Under the pieces are notes generated by a model. It did no database searches. It had not been told where the DNA came from and saw nothing but the letters and a program-made list of their open reading frames with translations. Positions 7,270 to 13,440 of a stretch of DNA of 19,606 bases are shown in pieces. This DNA is from Ruminococcaceae bacterium UBA7212 (lineage in GTDB: Bacteria > Bacillota > Clostridia > Oscillospirales > Acutalibacteraceae): positions 36,738 to 56,343 of the forward strand of contig DKUE01000038.1 in the NCBI GenBank assembly GCA_002490525.1, in the 5' to 3' direction. A program made the position numbers and the translations under genes. Every line of letters starts with the position of its first letter. Position 1 is the first letter of the stretch.

Positions 7270-7945
7270 GGTTCTTCTCCTGAATTTTGTAGCCAACGCC
7301 GTATACGGTCTTTATATGTTCGTCGCCCCATGCGCCGAGCTTAGTGCGCAGACGTGCCACATGGGAGTCCACGGTACGGGTGTCGCCGAAATAATCCATG
7401 CCCCAGACGTCATCCAGGAGCTGCTCGCGGGTGTACACCCGACCGACCGCCGACAGCAGTTTTACTAGAATATTATATTCCTTGCGTGTCAACGAAATCA
7501 GCGTGCCGCCGCATTTGACTTCGTGCGCAACGGTATCTACGGTTAAGCCCCAATAGGCGGATGTTTCCGGCTCGGTGTCCGCCGCATGGCGGCGCAGCAG
7601 TGCTTCTACGCGCTTTACAAGCACCACGGGACTGAACGGCTTTGTGACGTATTCGTCCGCACCTGCTTCAAAGCCTGTCAGCTGGTCAAATTCCTGCCCG
7701 CGTGCCGAGAGCAGAATAATCGGCACGTCCGATTGCGCACGGATTTCCCTCGTGACTTCCCAACCGTCTTTTTCAGGCATCATAATATCCAAAAGAACCA
7801 GTGCAATATCCGAATGCTTTTGAAATTGGCAGATTGCCTGTGCGCCGTCAGCGGCCTCTACGGTGGTATGACCTGCCTCGCGTAAAAAATCGCATACCAA
7901 TTGTCGAATCAACTGTTCGTCATCTGCAACCAGGATTTTTGCCAT
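7262..7945 (-). CDS. OmpR/PhoB-family response regulator
   Basis: A 227-residue regulator. The receiver domain (1-120) has acidic D8 and D9, phospho-acceptor D53 in LLDIMMP, T/S at LLSAR and K102 in YVTKPF. The C-terminal winged helix (about 130-224) has the typical SLTRKEYNIL, TREQLL and TVDSHVARLRTKL segments and ends in YGVGYKI. It is the cognate partner of the overlapping kinase gene. The ATG at 7945 is preceded by TTTTATT and the sequence AAAAGGACGGTG, which is also one arm of a 12-bp inverted repeat. The gene follows queT on the same strand, but the inverted repeat separates them. Target genes cannot be told from sequence; autoregulation is common in the family. Confidence 0.94.
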   Translation of the reverse strand: MAKILVADDEQLIRQLVCDFLREAGHTTVEAADGAQAICQFQKHSDIALVLLDIMMPEKDGWEVTREIRAQSDVPIILLSARGQEFDQLTGFEAGADEYVTKPFSPVVLVKRVEALLRRHAADTEPETSAYWGLTVDTVAHEVKCGGTLISLTRKEYNILVKLLSAVGRVYTREQLLDDVWGMDYFGDTRTVDSHVARLRTKLGAWGDEHIKTVYGVGYKIQEKNHA

Positions 7946-7952
7946 AATAAAA

Positions 7953-7991
7953 CACCGTCCTTTTCTATGATTTTAACATAAAAGGACGGTG
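7953..7991 (-). terminator. 12-bp inverted repeat: terminator of queT and insulator of the next gene
   Basis: On the - strand CACCGTCCTTTT (7980-7991) pairs perfectly with AAAAGGACGGTG (7953-7964) around a 15-nt loop, followed by TTTTATT. This fits an intrinsic terminator for queT, whose stop codon is only about 13 nt upstream. The right arm also holds the likely Shine-Dalgarno of the response regulator, and the loop holds a putative -10 for it. Confidence 0.65.
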
Positions 7992-7999
7992 CTGTTCAA
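7970..7999 (-). promoter_or_regulatory. Putative promoter of the first two-component operon
   Basis: On the - strand TTGAAC (7994-7999), an 18-bp spacer and TAAAAT (7970-7975) with an upstream TG one base away (extended -10). The -10 sits in the loop of the 7953-7991 inverted repeat. Predicted transcription starts near 7963, so such a transcript would lack the left arm of the hairpin. Confidence 0.4.
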
Positions 8000-8003
8000 C
8001 TGT

Positions 8004-8537
8004 TTATTTGTATTGCAGAAGTTTGGAGAGCTTTGTGCGGTCCATCGCCAACGCCAGCGGGATGCCTCCCGCATAGCAGACAATTAATTCGCCTAAACCC
8101 ACCCATAAAGCGCTGAGCAAAAAAGCCGGCAGTGTAAGGTTTTGCAGGGAAATGCCTTCCGGCAAAACGATTACAACTTCTGCGCCGACAATGACGGCGT
8201 TAAACAGGACAGGAAAGAAGAGGGATACAAGCGGTATGCCCTTTACGCGGAGTTTTCGCGTACCGTAGGCGCATAGCGCCGCCAAAAGCGTGGCAAGCGT
8301 GCCGCAGACAATATCTACCGCGCCGTAAGGACTGCCGAGATTGCCGAGCAGACACCCGACAGTCAGACCCGGAATCGCGGCGGGCGTAAATGCCGCAAGC
8401 ACCGTCAGCGCCTCGGAAAAGCGGAATTGTACGTTACCGTAGGCAAGTCCCGCAAGCCCTGCGGCATAGGTCAGCGCGGCATACATCGCCGCAATGACCG
8501 CTCCCTGTACGAGGAAAAGCGTTTTTTTGTGATTCAT
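8004..8537 (-). CDS. queT: QueT-type queuosine-precursor transporter (ECF substrate-binding subunit)
   Basis: A 177-residue integral membrane protein with about five hydrophobic segments. The diagnostic stretch VQFRFSEALTVLAAFTP (about 36-52) and GNLGSPYGAVDIVCGT (about 65-80) match the QueT family, S components of energy-coupling-factor transporters that import queuosine precursors such as preQ1. It would work with a shared ECF ATPase/T module encoded elsewhere. The frame stays open upstream to 8675, but the ATG at 8537 has AAGGAG 7 bp before it and gives the family length; the upstream part overlaps the preQ1-like leader and the promoter. Regulation by that leader agrees with the predicted substrate. 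It stands alone in its transcription unit. Confidence 0.92.
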   Translation of the reverse strand: MNHKKTLFLVQGAVIAAMYAALTYAAGLAGLAYGNVQFRFSEALTVLAAFTPAAIPGLTVGCLLGNLGSPYGAVDIVCGTLATLLAALCAYGTRKLRVKGIPLVSLFFPVLFNAVIVGAEVVIVLPEGISLQNLTLPAFLLSALWVGLGELIVCYAGGIPLALAMDRTKLSKLLQYK

Positions 8538-8544
8538 TTTTTTA

Positions 8545-8597
8545 CTCCTTAGTTTTGTTCGGCATTTCTGCCGGTCGGGATGGTTTCGAACCGACCG
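8545..8597 (-). ncRNA. preQ1-type riboswitch (class unresolved) in the queT leader
   Basis: Reading the - strand: P1 CGGTCGG (8591-8597) pairs with CCGACCG (8572-8578) across the loop TTCGAAACCATC. A second hairpin, CGGCA-GAAA-TGCCG (8560-8573), has a GNRA tetraloop and shares two bases with P1. The A-rich tail AACAAAACTAAGGAG then runs into the Shine-Dalgarno, which begins 7 nt before the queT start. Known preQ1-I riboswitches have a small stem, a pyrimidine-rich loop, and an A-rich tail ending in CUAAGG that pseudoknots back and hides the ribosome binding site. The layout and the queT context support this; the inserted hairpin is unusual, so subtype is left open. Confidence 0.65.
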
Positions 8598-8628
8598 CCC
8601 AAATGAGAATAAATTTTTGAGCAGAGAA

Positions 8629-8657
8629 AGTGTACTGCAAACCGCCCCGCTTGTCAA
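8629..8657 (-). promoter_or_regulatory. Promoter of queT
   Basis: On the - strand a perfect -35 TTGACA (8652-8657), a 17-bp spacer, and TACACT (8629-8634). The predicted start near 8622 gives a leader of about 85 nt that contains the whole preQ1-like element. Confidence 0.7.
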
Positions 8658-8675
8658 GAGGCGAAATCTGTACAA

Positions 8676-8979
8676 ACGATGTCTTTCGTTTTGTCCAAAT
8701 CTACCCCGCCTCGCAGAGCGGTGCTTTGTCTGCCCGAAAAAACGGATATATTTACATCATCTGCCGTGCTCTTAATAAACTTGTAACCATTTCGGGTCTT
8801 GTTTTGTTAGAATTATTTGCTATACTCGCTTTAACAAGGATAAACGGGATAAATCCGAAAATCTCTGCCGCAGGGGGTTTCTAAACCCGAAAAAATCTGT
8901 TATTATAGAGAATGGAGAAAAAGTATCTCCGCGCAACTTACGCAGGCGCACTATAACAGAAAACGAGGGAATAAAAGGT
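8676..8979. other. Divergent intergenic region between queT and the second two-component operon
   Basis: Apart from the queT promoter just to its left, this 304-bp stretch holds the regulator promoter candidates (8799-8826, and an extended -10 TGTTATTAT at 8898-8906) and a short palindrome GGGTTTCTAAACCC (8875-8888) in the leader. No coding frame with a convincing start is seen. Confidence 0.5.
8799..8826 (+). promoter_or_regulatory. Putative promoter of the second two-component operon
   Basis: TTGTTT (8799-8804), a 16-bp spacer, TATACT (8821-8826). The leader would be about 145 nt. A second candidate nearer the gene is the extended -10 TGTTATTAT at 8898-8906, with no good -35. Confidence 0.5.
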
Positions 8980-9669
8980 ATGTATACAGTTTTGGTTTGT
9001 GACGATGATAAGGCGATTTTAGACTCTTTGGAAATCTATCTGCATCTGGAAGGATACGAGGTTGTCAAGGCGACCAACGGTATAGAAGCGTTAGACGCGG
9101 CAAAGAAACACGAAATCCACTGCATCATTTTGGATATCATGATGCCGAGGCTGGACGGTCTGAATGCAACGCTCAAACTGCGCGAAACCAATAATGTACC
9201 GATTATTCTGCTGTCCGCCAAAAGTGAGGATACCGATAAAATTGCGGGACTTTCCTTTGGAGCGGACGATTATGTGACAAAGCCGTTTAACCCCTTGGAG
9301 CTGATGGCGCGTGTCAAATCGCAGATTCGCCGATTTGCCACGCTTGGTAGTATGGACAGCCACGAAAATGTACTGACCACAGGCGGTTTGTCGTTAGACC
9401 CCGATTCGAAGGAGGTCATCTTGGACGGCGAACCCATCCGCCTGACAGCGACGGAGTACGGCATTTTAGAGCTGTTGATGAAAAACATGGGCAGAGTGCT
9501 TTCTACCAATCAGATTTATGAATCGGTGTGGAACGAGCCCGCGTTTTCCACGGAAAAAACGGTGACGGTGCACATTCGCCGCATCCGTGAAAAAATAGAG
9601 ATTAACCCAAAGGAACCCAAATATTTAAAGGTGGTGTGGGGCATTGGATACAAAATCGAGAAGTATTAA
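8980..9669 (+). CDS. OmpR/PhoB-family (VanR-like) response regulator
   Basis: A 229-residue regulator. The receiver domain has D8-D10 (CDDD), phospho-acceptor D52 in ILDIMMP, LLSAK and K101 in YVTKPF. The C-terminal winged-helix domain (about 132-227) includes RLTATEYGIL, STNQIYESVW, the recognition-helix segment TVTVHIRRIREKI and the closing VWGIGYKI. ATG 8980 follows AAAAGG and an upstream GAGGGAA. The kinase gene overlaps its 3' end by 26 nt. It is clearly distinct in sequence from the other regulator in this window, so the two pairs are separate systems and not a recent duplication. Targets are unknown. Confidence 0.94.
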   Translation: MYTVLVCDDDKAILDSLEIYLHLEGYEVVKATNGIEALDAAKKHEIHCIILDIMMPRLDGLNATLKLRETNNVPIILLSAKSEDTDKIAGLSFGADDYVTKPFNPLELMARVKSQIRRFATLGSMDSHENVLTTGGLSLDPDSKEVILDGEPIRLTATEYGILELLMKNMGRVLSTNQIYESVWNEPAFSTEKTVTVHIRRIREKIEINPKEPKYLKVVWGIGYKIEKY

Positions 9670-12163
9670 GTATAGCTACGCCTTAAAAATCGCGGCGTTT
9701 TTGGCGGCGATAACGCTTGTGTTTGCAAGCGTCTGGAACGGCGTGAGCGTTGCACGGATGATTTATGACTACGGCTGGGAAAACCTGATGGTGCGCGACA
9801 AGCCTGTATATACAAACGCCGCGCGTTTTCAGCGAAATGTCGGTACGGCACTGGAGAATTTGGAAACGGTGTATGTCAACAATTCGTGGGAGGACTACCG
9901 TGCGGCAACTTCCCCGTCTTTAGAGGAAGTGCAGGCAGACGCACTGGAGTCGTTTCGGGATTTCCGCGCCGAAATCGAAACCACGGCAAGACATAAGTAT
10001 GCGCTGAATGCGTCTGACTCCGTCAGCACAGAGGATAAAGACTACGACTATTATGAGACGACTGCCTATGCGGCGGAAGTCACGACCGCACCGGGTGACA
10101 CCTCGACAGTGATTCTGACCGACGAGGGGCAGGAATATCTTCGGAATTCCGCCCGCAGCTATACTGTTGTGAGCGGTACAAACAACGCCGTATTTTTCCG
10201 ATACAATATGACCGAAGAGGAAGTCGCGGCAGAGGTGGAAAAGGTTTATAATGATATGATGGCATCGAGAAAGCGCACCTTTGAATCCGATGTAATTCGC
10301 GCACAGGAGGAGCTTTCTGCACTCGTCAATTTCCGCTTTTTACTGGTGGACAACAACACAGGCAAAACCTACAGCAATATGGATGTGCACAACGCAAACG
10401 GCTTTTTCGGTGCGGTGACGGACGAGGACTGGTTTTTCGGATATACAGCAGAAAAAGGGTTAACGGAAAAATCCGAAAGCGCTTCACGCGACAAAATTTA
10501 CGGCTATGAAACAAATTTCTTTTTTGATAATCAGCGGCTTTCCGAATTTATAGACAGAAATTTCAGCAATGCGGGGTACGATGTATATGTGTGCGTACCG
10601 CAGAATCTGCAGGAGGGCGACATCTTCAATGAAAACGAAGCCACCTTCCGTTCTGAAATGACACAGTTGCGCACACAGATTTTGTGTACCGTACTGTTCC
10701 TGGCAGGGGCTTGCGCACTGTCGCTGTATTTGGTGCTTGTCACAGGACGTGTACGTGACACGGACGGCGTAAAGCTGTCGCCGCTCGATAAAATCCCGAC
10801 AGATATATATGCCATCGTCTGCGTAGGCCTGGCGGCTTTTTGTATCGCCGGAGCACTCGCCTGCGTGAGTGATTTGCTGTACAGCGGTACACAGCGGTAT
10901 GTTGTGCGGGAAATCCTTTTGTCCCAGCTCGGCGCCGCCGTGTTCTGTATGCTTGCCTACACGCTTTTGATGGCTTGGATTACGGAAATTGCCAAATACG
11001 TGAAATCCAAAACACCGTATTTTCAATCGATGCTGGTCGTCAGAATCTGCCGCTGGTGCGGCGGCAAGGGCAGGGGTCTTCGGAAGCGCGTAAAAGCGTC
11101 TCGTACCCGCCTGCGTGCCGCCTATGTGCACAGTATGCGGCATATTTCCAAAAAAGCGTGTATATTGGCATTCGGCTATGTTGCTGTCAATTTCCTGTGC
11201 GGGATGTTTATTGCGCTGGAGGCTGCCGCGGCATTCTTCCTGGCGGTTATGATTGCGGTAAATGTCATTGCAGTGGCAGCCCTTTGGAAACACATGGTTG
11301 CACTTGACAAGATTATGGACGCCGCCGAGCAGAGCAAAAACGGCGAAATGCCGCAGGACATCGGCGCGGCGGTGATGCCCGAGCCGCTGAAATCCCTTGC
11401 GCAGAATCTCTCCTTTACGCAGGAAGAAATGCAGAAAGCAGTAGCCGAGGGCATCAAGGGCGAGCGGATGAAAACAGAGCTCATTACCAATGTTTCGCAT
11501 GATTTGAAAACGCCGCTGACCTCGATTATTTCCTATGTGGACCTCTTGAAAAAATGCGACATTCCGGACACGGATGCACAAAAGTATATTGCCGTACTGG
11601 ATGAAAAATCCGGACGCTTGAAACGGCTGATTGAAGATTTGGTTGAGGCTTCCAAAGCGTCTTCAGGTGCGGTTACACTCAATAAAATGCAGGTGAACCT
11701 CTATGAACTTGCCGTACAGGCGGTCGGAGAATTAGAAGACGGTTTTCAGGCAAACGGCTTACAGGTGGTACTCATGCCCCCTGAAACCGCGCCGATTGTT
11801 TTTGTAGACAGCCAAAAAACATGGAGAATCATTGACAACCTGCTGAACAACGCGCGCAAATACTCCCTCAGCGGTTCTCGCGTGTATGTGGATATCACTG
11901 AACGGAATGGTTTCGGAAACTTCATTATTAAGAATATTTCGGGAGAGGCGCTCAATATCGACCCCAATGAGCTGACCCAGCGCTTTGTGCGCGGTGACAG
12001 TTCCCGTACCAAGGAAGGCAGTGGGCTGGGCTTATCTATTGCAAAGGACCTTTGCACCCTGCAGGGCGGTACGCTGAAAATCGAAATTGACGGGGACCTG
12101 TTCAAAGCCACAGTTTCTCTGCCCAAAGCGAGCAGTATACAATTGCAGTCTGCGACCCCGTAA
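9644..12163 (+). CDS. Large multi-spanning sensor histidine kinase
   Basis: An 839-residue kinase with an unusually large sensory part. Hydrophobic segments lie at about 13-33, 346-367, 387-411, 425-447, 505-525 and 527-549, giving six spans. Residues 34-345 form an extracytoplasmic domain of about 310 residues, and 448-503 form a strongly basic cytoplasmic loop. The C-terminal kinase core has NVSHDLKTPL with phospho-acceptor H619, the N box DNLLNNARKYS (731-741), an F-box-like FVRGDSSRT and G2 GSGLGLSIA (792-800). It should phosphorylate the overlapping regulator. The start TTG at 9644 lies inside the regulator gene (26-nt overlap) with AAAGGTGG 8 bp upstream; no ATG occurs in frame before residue 39, so TTG is preferred. 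No intrinsic terminator follows directly. The ligand is unknown; relatives are commonly VanS-like cell-envelope sensors. Confidence 0.92.
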   Translation: MDTKSRSIKYSYALKIAAFLAAITLVFASVWNGVSVARMIYDYGWENLMVRDKPVYTNAARFQRNVGTALENLETVYVNNSWEDYRAATSPSLEEVQADALESFRDFRAEIETTARHKYALNASDSVSTEDKDYDYYETTAYAAEVTTAPGDTSTVILTDEGQEYLRNSARSYTVVSGTNNAVFFRYNMTEEEVAAEVEKVYNDMMASRKRTFESDVIRAQEELSALVNFRFLLVDNNTGKTYSNMDVHNANGFFGAVTDEDWFFGYTAEKGLTEKSESASRDKIYGYETNFFFDNQRLSEFIDRNFSNAGYDVYVCVPQNLQEGDIFNENEATFRSEMTQLRTQILCTVLFLAGACALSLYLVLVTGRVRDTDGVKLSPLDKIPTDIYAIVCVGLAAFCIAGALACVSDLLYSGTQRYVVREILLSQLGAAVFCMLAYTLLMAWITEIAKYVKSKTPYFQSMLVVRICRWCGGKGRGLRKRVKASRTRLRAAYVHSMRHISKKACILAFGYVAVNFLCGMFIALEAAAAFFLAVMIAVNVIAVAALWKHMVALDKIMDAAEQSKNGEMPQDIGAAVMPEPLKSLAQNLSFTQEEMQKAVAEGIKGERMKTELITNVSHDLKTPLTSIISYVDLLKKCDIPDTDAQKYIAVLDEKSGRLKRLIEDLVEASKASSGAVTLNKMQVNLYELAVQAVGELEDGFQANGLQVVLMPPETAPIVFVDSQKTWRIIDNLLNNARKYSLSGSRVYVDITERNGFGNFIIKNISGEALNIDPNELTQRFVRGDSSRTKEGSGLGLSIAKDLCTLQGGTLKIEIDGDLFKATVSLPKASSIQLQSATP

Positions 12164-12482
12164 CTGCGTATAACCCGCGCTCACTGAAATACACACAACT
12201 CTACAGCAGGATATCGACCGTAGAGGCACTTCACGAAGTACCTGCGAAAATCTGTTGAAACCCCGGGGCACAACACAGAGGTTATTTCTCGCTTGTCATT
12301 CTGAGGCAAAGCCGAAGAATCTCAATCAGAAGAAATTCACTTTGCGCGATGGGAGATTCTTCGCTTAGAATGACAAATTTGCGCAAACTGTGCAGGGTGA
12401 ACTTTGTTCGCCCGCAGGGCACGAGTCATCGTTGCCTGCAAAGTCCGTATTACCGCCTAAAAAATGATAAGGAGGGCGAAAT
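12164..12482. other. Repeat-bearing intergenic region
   Basis: 319 bp without a credible gene. The first part (12200-12257) has short pairing stretches (CTCTAC/GTAGAG, GCAGG/CCTGC, ACTTC/GAAGT) that could fold but have no U tract. The middle holds the inverted repeat pair at 12293-12376, and the right end the AGGAGG ribosome binding site of the next gene. No clear promoter was found. Confidence 0.5.
12293..12376. repeat. Head-to-head inverted pair of the TCTTCG...AGAATGACA repeat (copies 2a and 2b)
   Basis: The left arm (12293-12323) read on the - strand is GAGATTCTTC, a variable GGCTTTGCCTC piece, then AGAATGACAA. The right arm (12353-12376) reads GAGATTCTTCGCTTAGAATG ACAA on the + strand. 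The outer 10 bp match perfectly (TTGTCATTCT with AGAATGACAA) and so do the inner 10 (GAAGAATCTC with GAGATTCTTC), so the RNA could fold into a long interrupted hairpin. The spacer is 29 nt. Copies 1 and 3 lie at 1-34 and 16636-16665. Confidence 0.7.
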
Positions 12483-12683
12483 ATGCTTATTGCTGTCAGT
12501 ATTCTTGTTATTCTAACCGGTGTTTTGATAGAGGTTGCAATCAGCCGCAGGATGCGGCGCGACCCCGATTTCGGTGACGCACCCGAGGGCTTGCAGTTCG
12601 TCGGCTATACCATGGTCGCCCTCGGCGCGGTGGCACTGTACGGCGTGCTGTCCGGTCAAATCGTATTGCCGCTTACCGCATAA
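12483..12683 (+). CDS. Small two-helix membrane protein, unknown function
   Basis: A 66-residue hydrophobic protein. Residues 2-20 and 38-64 are likely membrane segments, with a short charged loop between them (SRRMRRDPDFGDAPEG). The ATG has a near-perfect AAGGAGG 8 bp upstream, and the stop is followed within 20 bp by a strong terminator, so it looks like a real single-gene unit. I do not recognise the family. No functional neighbour on the same strand suggests a role. Confidence 0.7.
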   Translation: MLIAVSILVILTGVLIEVAISRRMRRDPDFGDAPEGLQFVGYTMVALGAVALYGVLSGQIVLPLTA

Positions 12684-12700
12684 TCCGCGAAAACACAAGC

Positions 12701-12727
12701 AAAAAGGATGGGTTGCCCATCCTTTTT
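12701..12727 (+). terminator. Intrinsic terminator after the small membrane protein
   Basis: A 12-bp perfect stem AAAAAGGATGGG/CCCATCCTTTTT (12701-12712 with 12716-12727), a 3-nt loop and a T-rich tail TTTTTTGTGT. The A run on the left could also let it work for the - strand gene at 12819. Confidence 0.85.
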
Positions 12728-12818
12728 TGTGTAAAAATTTGAGTTGTGCAATAAAGCTGTCATACATCTGTAGCCTGCATACCAATATGCGGCGGTCTGC
12801 GGTTTTATTTAATTTATA

Positions 12819-13046
12819 TCAGGTCTTACGATGCGTTTCTTTCTTCCTGTTTTTCCAAACAACTGCCAGGATATCCTTTAAGACCAAAAGTGCATTTAAT
12901 TCGTCATATCCGTATTCTTGTTTTAAACGGTCTAACAAATAACGCAGTTCTTTGGCGTATACGAAAACATCTACCTCTTCGCGGTAGATTGCAAGAATGG
13001 GATATTTTTTACTCCACACTTTGGACCAATCTATTTTGTCGGACAC
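12819..13046 (-). CDS. Small protein of unknown function, overlapping partner of an XRE regulator
   Basis: A 75-residue charged soluble protein, rich in Lys/Arg/Glu/Asp with tyrosines and a predicted helical second half (about residues 28-70: AKELRYLLDRLKQEYGYDE onward). I do not recognise the family. The only start is GTG at 13046, since an in-frame stop lies a few codons upstream; it overlaps the end of the XRE gene by 16 nt and has no good ribosome binding site of its own, so translation is probably coupled to the regulator. The pairing could be a regulator with a co-factor or a toxin-antitoxin-like pair, but no sequence motif supports either. Confidence 0.6.
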   Translation of the reverse strand: MSDKIDWSKVWSKKYPILAIYREEVDVFVYAKELRYLLDRLKQEYGYDELNALLVLKDILAVVWKNRKKETHRKT

Positions 13047-13288
13047 CGCCGCATCGGTTTTTCAATCACATTTTGCAGTTCCTGTACATCCGCATCAAAT
13101 TCCGCCAACTCGTCCGGCGACAGGCCGTATAAAACTGCAAGCCTCTTTGTTCGGCGAATATCCGGCAGGGTCTCATCGGTTTCCCATTTGGAAATGGTTT
13201 GGCGGCTTACACCCGGTTTTTCTGCGACATCTTCCTGTGACAGTCCTTTTTTCCTACGTGCCCGAAATAAGCTTTCTCCGAAACGCAT
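13031..13288 (-). CDS. XRE-family helix-turn-helix transcriptional regulator
   Basis: An 85-residue Cro/C1-type regulator. The HTH occupies about residues 6-60, with SQEDVAEKPGVSRQTISKWE (17-36) as its core and a LPDIRRTKRLAVLYGLSPDE tail (41-60). Residue 25 is Pro, where most relatives have Leu (AEKLGVS). It has no long C-terminal sensor domain, so it probably works as a small DNA-binding repressor. ATG 13288 follows AAGGGGGAAACGAT, a strong ribosome binding site. A perfect TATAAT -10 lies about 30 bp upstream. The next gene overlaps its 3' end. Confidence 0.9.
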   Translation of the reverse strand: MRFGESLFRARRKKGLSQEDVAEKPGVSRQTISKWETDETLPDIRRTKRLAVLYGLSPDELAEFDADVQELQNVIEKPMRRCPTK

Positions 13289-13319
13289 ATCGTTTCCCCC
13301 TTGTTTTTCTTGTGCAGAT

Positions 13320-13325
13320 ATTATA
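13320..13325 (-). promoter_or_regulatory. -10 element of the XRE operon
   Basis: A perfect TATAAT on the - strand, about 30 bp before the start codon. No convincing -35 is seen at 16-18 bp, which would suit an activator-dependent or weak promoter. Confidence 0.45.
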
Positions 13326-13393
13326 CTGCGGACGAAAGGATATTTCTATCTGTTTTGCAATACAGTTTTGCCCGTATTTTGTACATGAACCAA

Positions 13394-13429
13394 AACGCCC
13401 CCGATTACAAATTTGCAATCGGGGGCGTT
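13394..13429 (-). terminator. Intrinsic terminator of the sugar kinase gene
   Basis: A 13-bp perfect stem AACGCCCCCGATT/AATCGGGGGCGTT (13394-13406 with 13417-13429) around a 10-nt loop, followed on the - strand by TTTTGG. It lies 11 bp past the kinase stop codon. Confidence 0.85.
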
Positions 13430-13440
13430 GTTCTCGTTGC

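Noticed and set aside
6658..7344. A 228-residue open frame on the + strand inside the first histidine kinase
   Set aside because: Antisense shadow of the HAMP and extracytoplasmic domain; no ribosome binding site.
10484..11581. A 365-residue open frame on the - strand inside the large histidine kinase
   Set aside because: Antisense to the kinase membrane region and H box; the His/Cys-rich translation has no domain.
12200..12257. Possible cloverleaf or tRNA-like fold
   Set aside because: Several short pairings exist, but there is no tRNA length, no T-loop consensus and no CCA-compatible acceptor stem.
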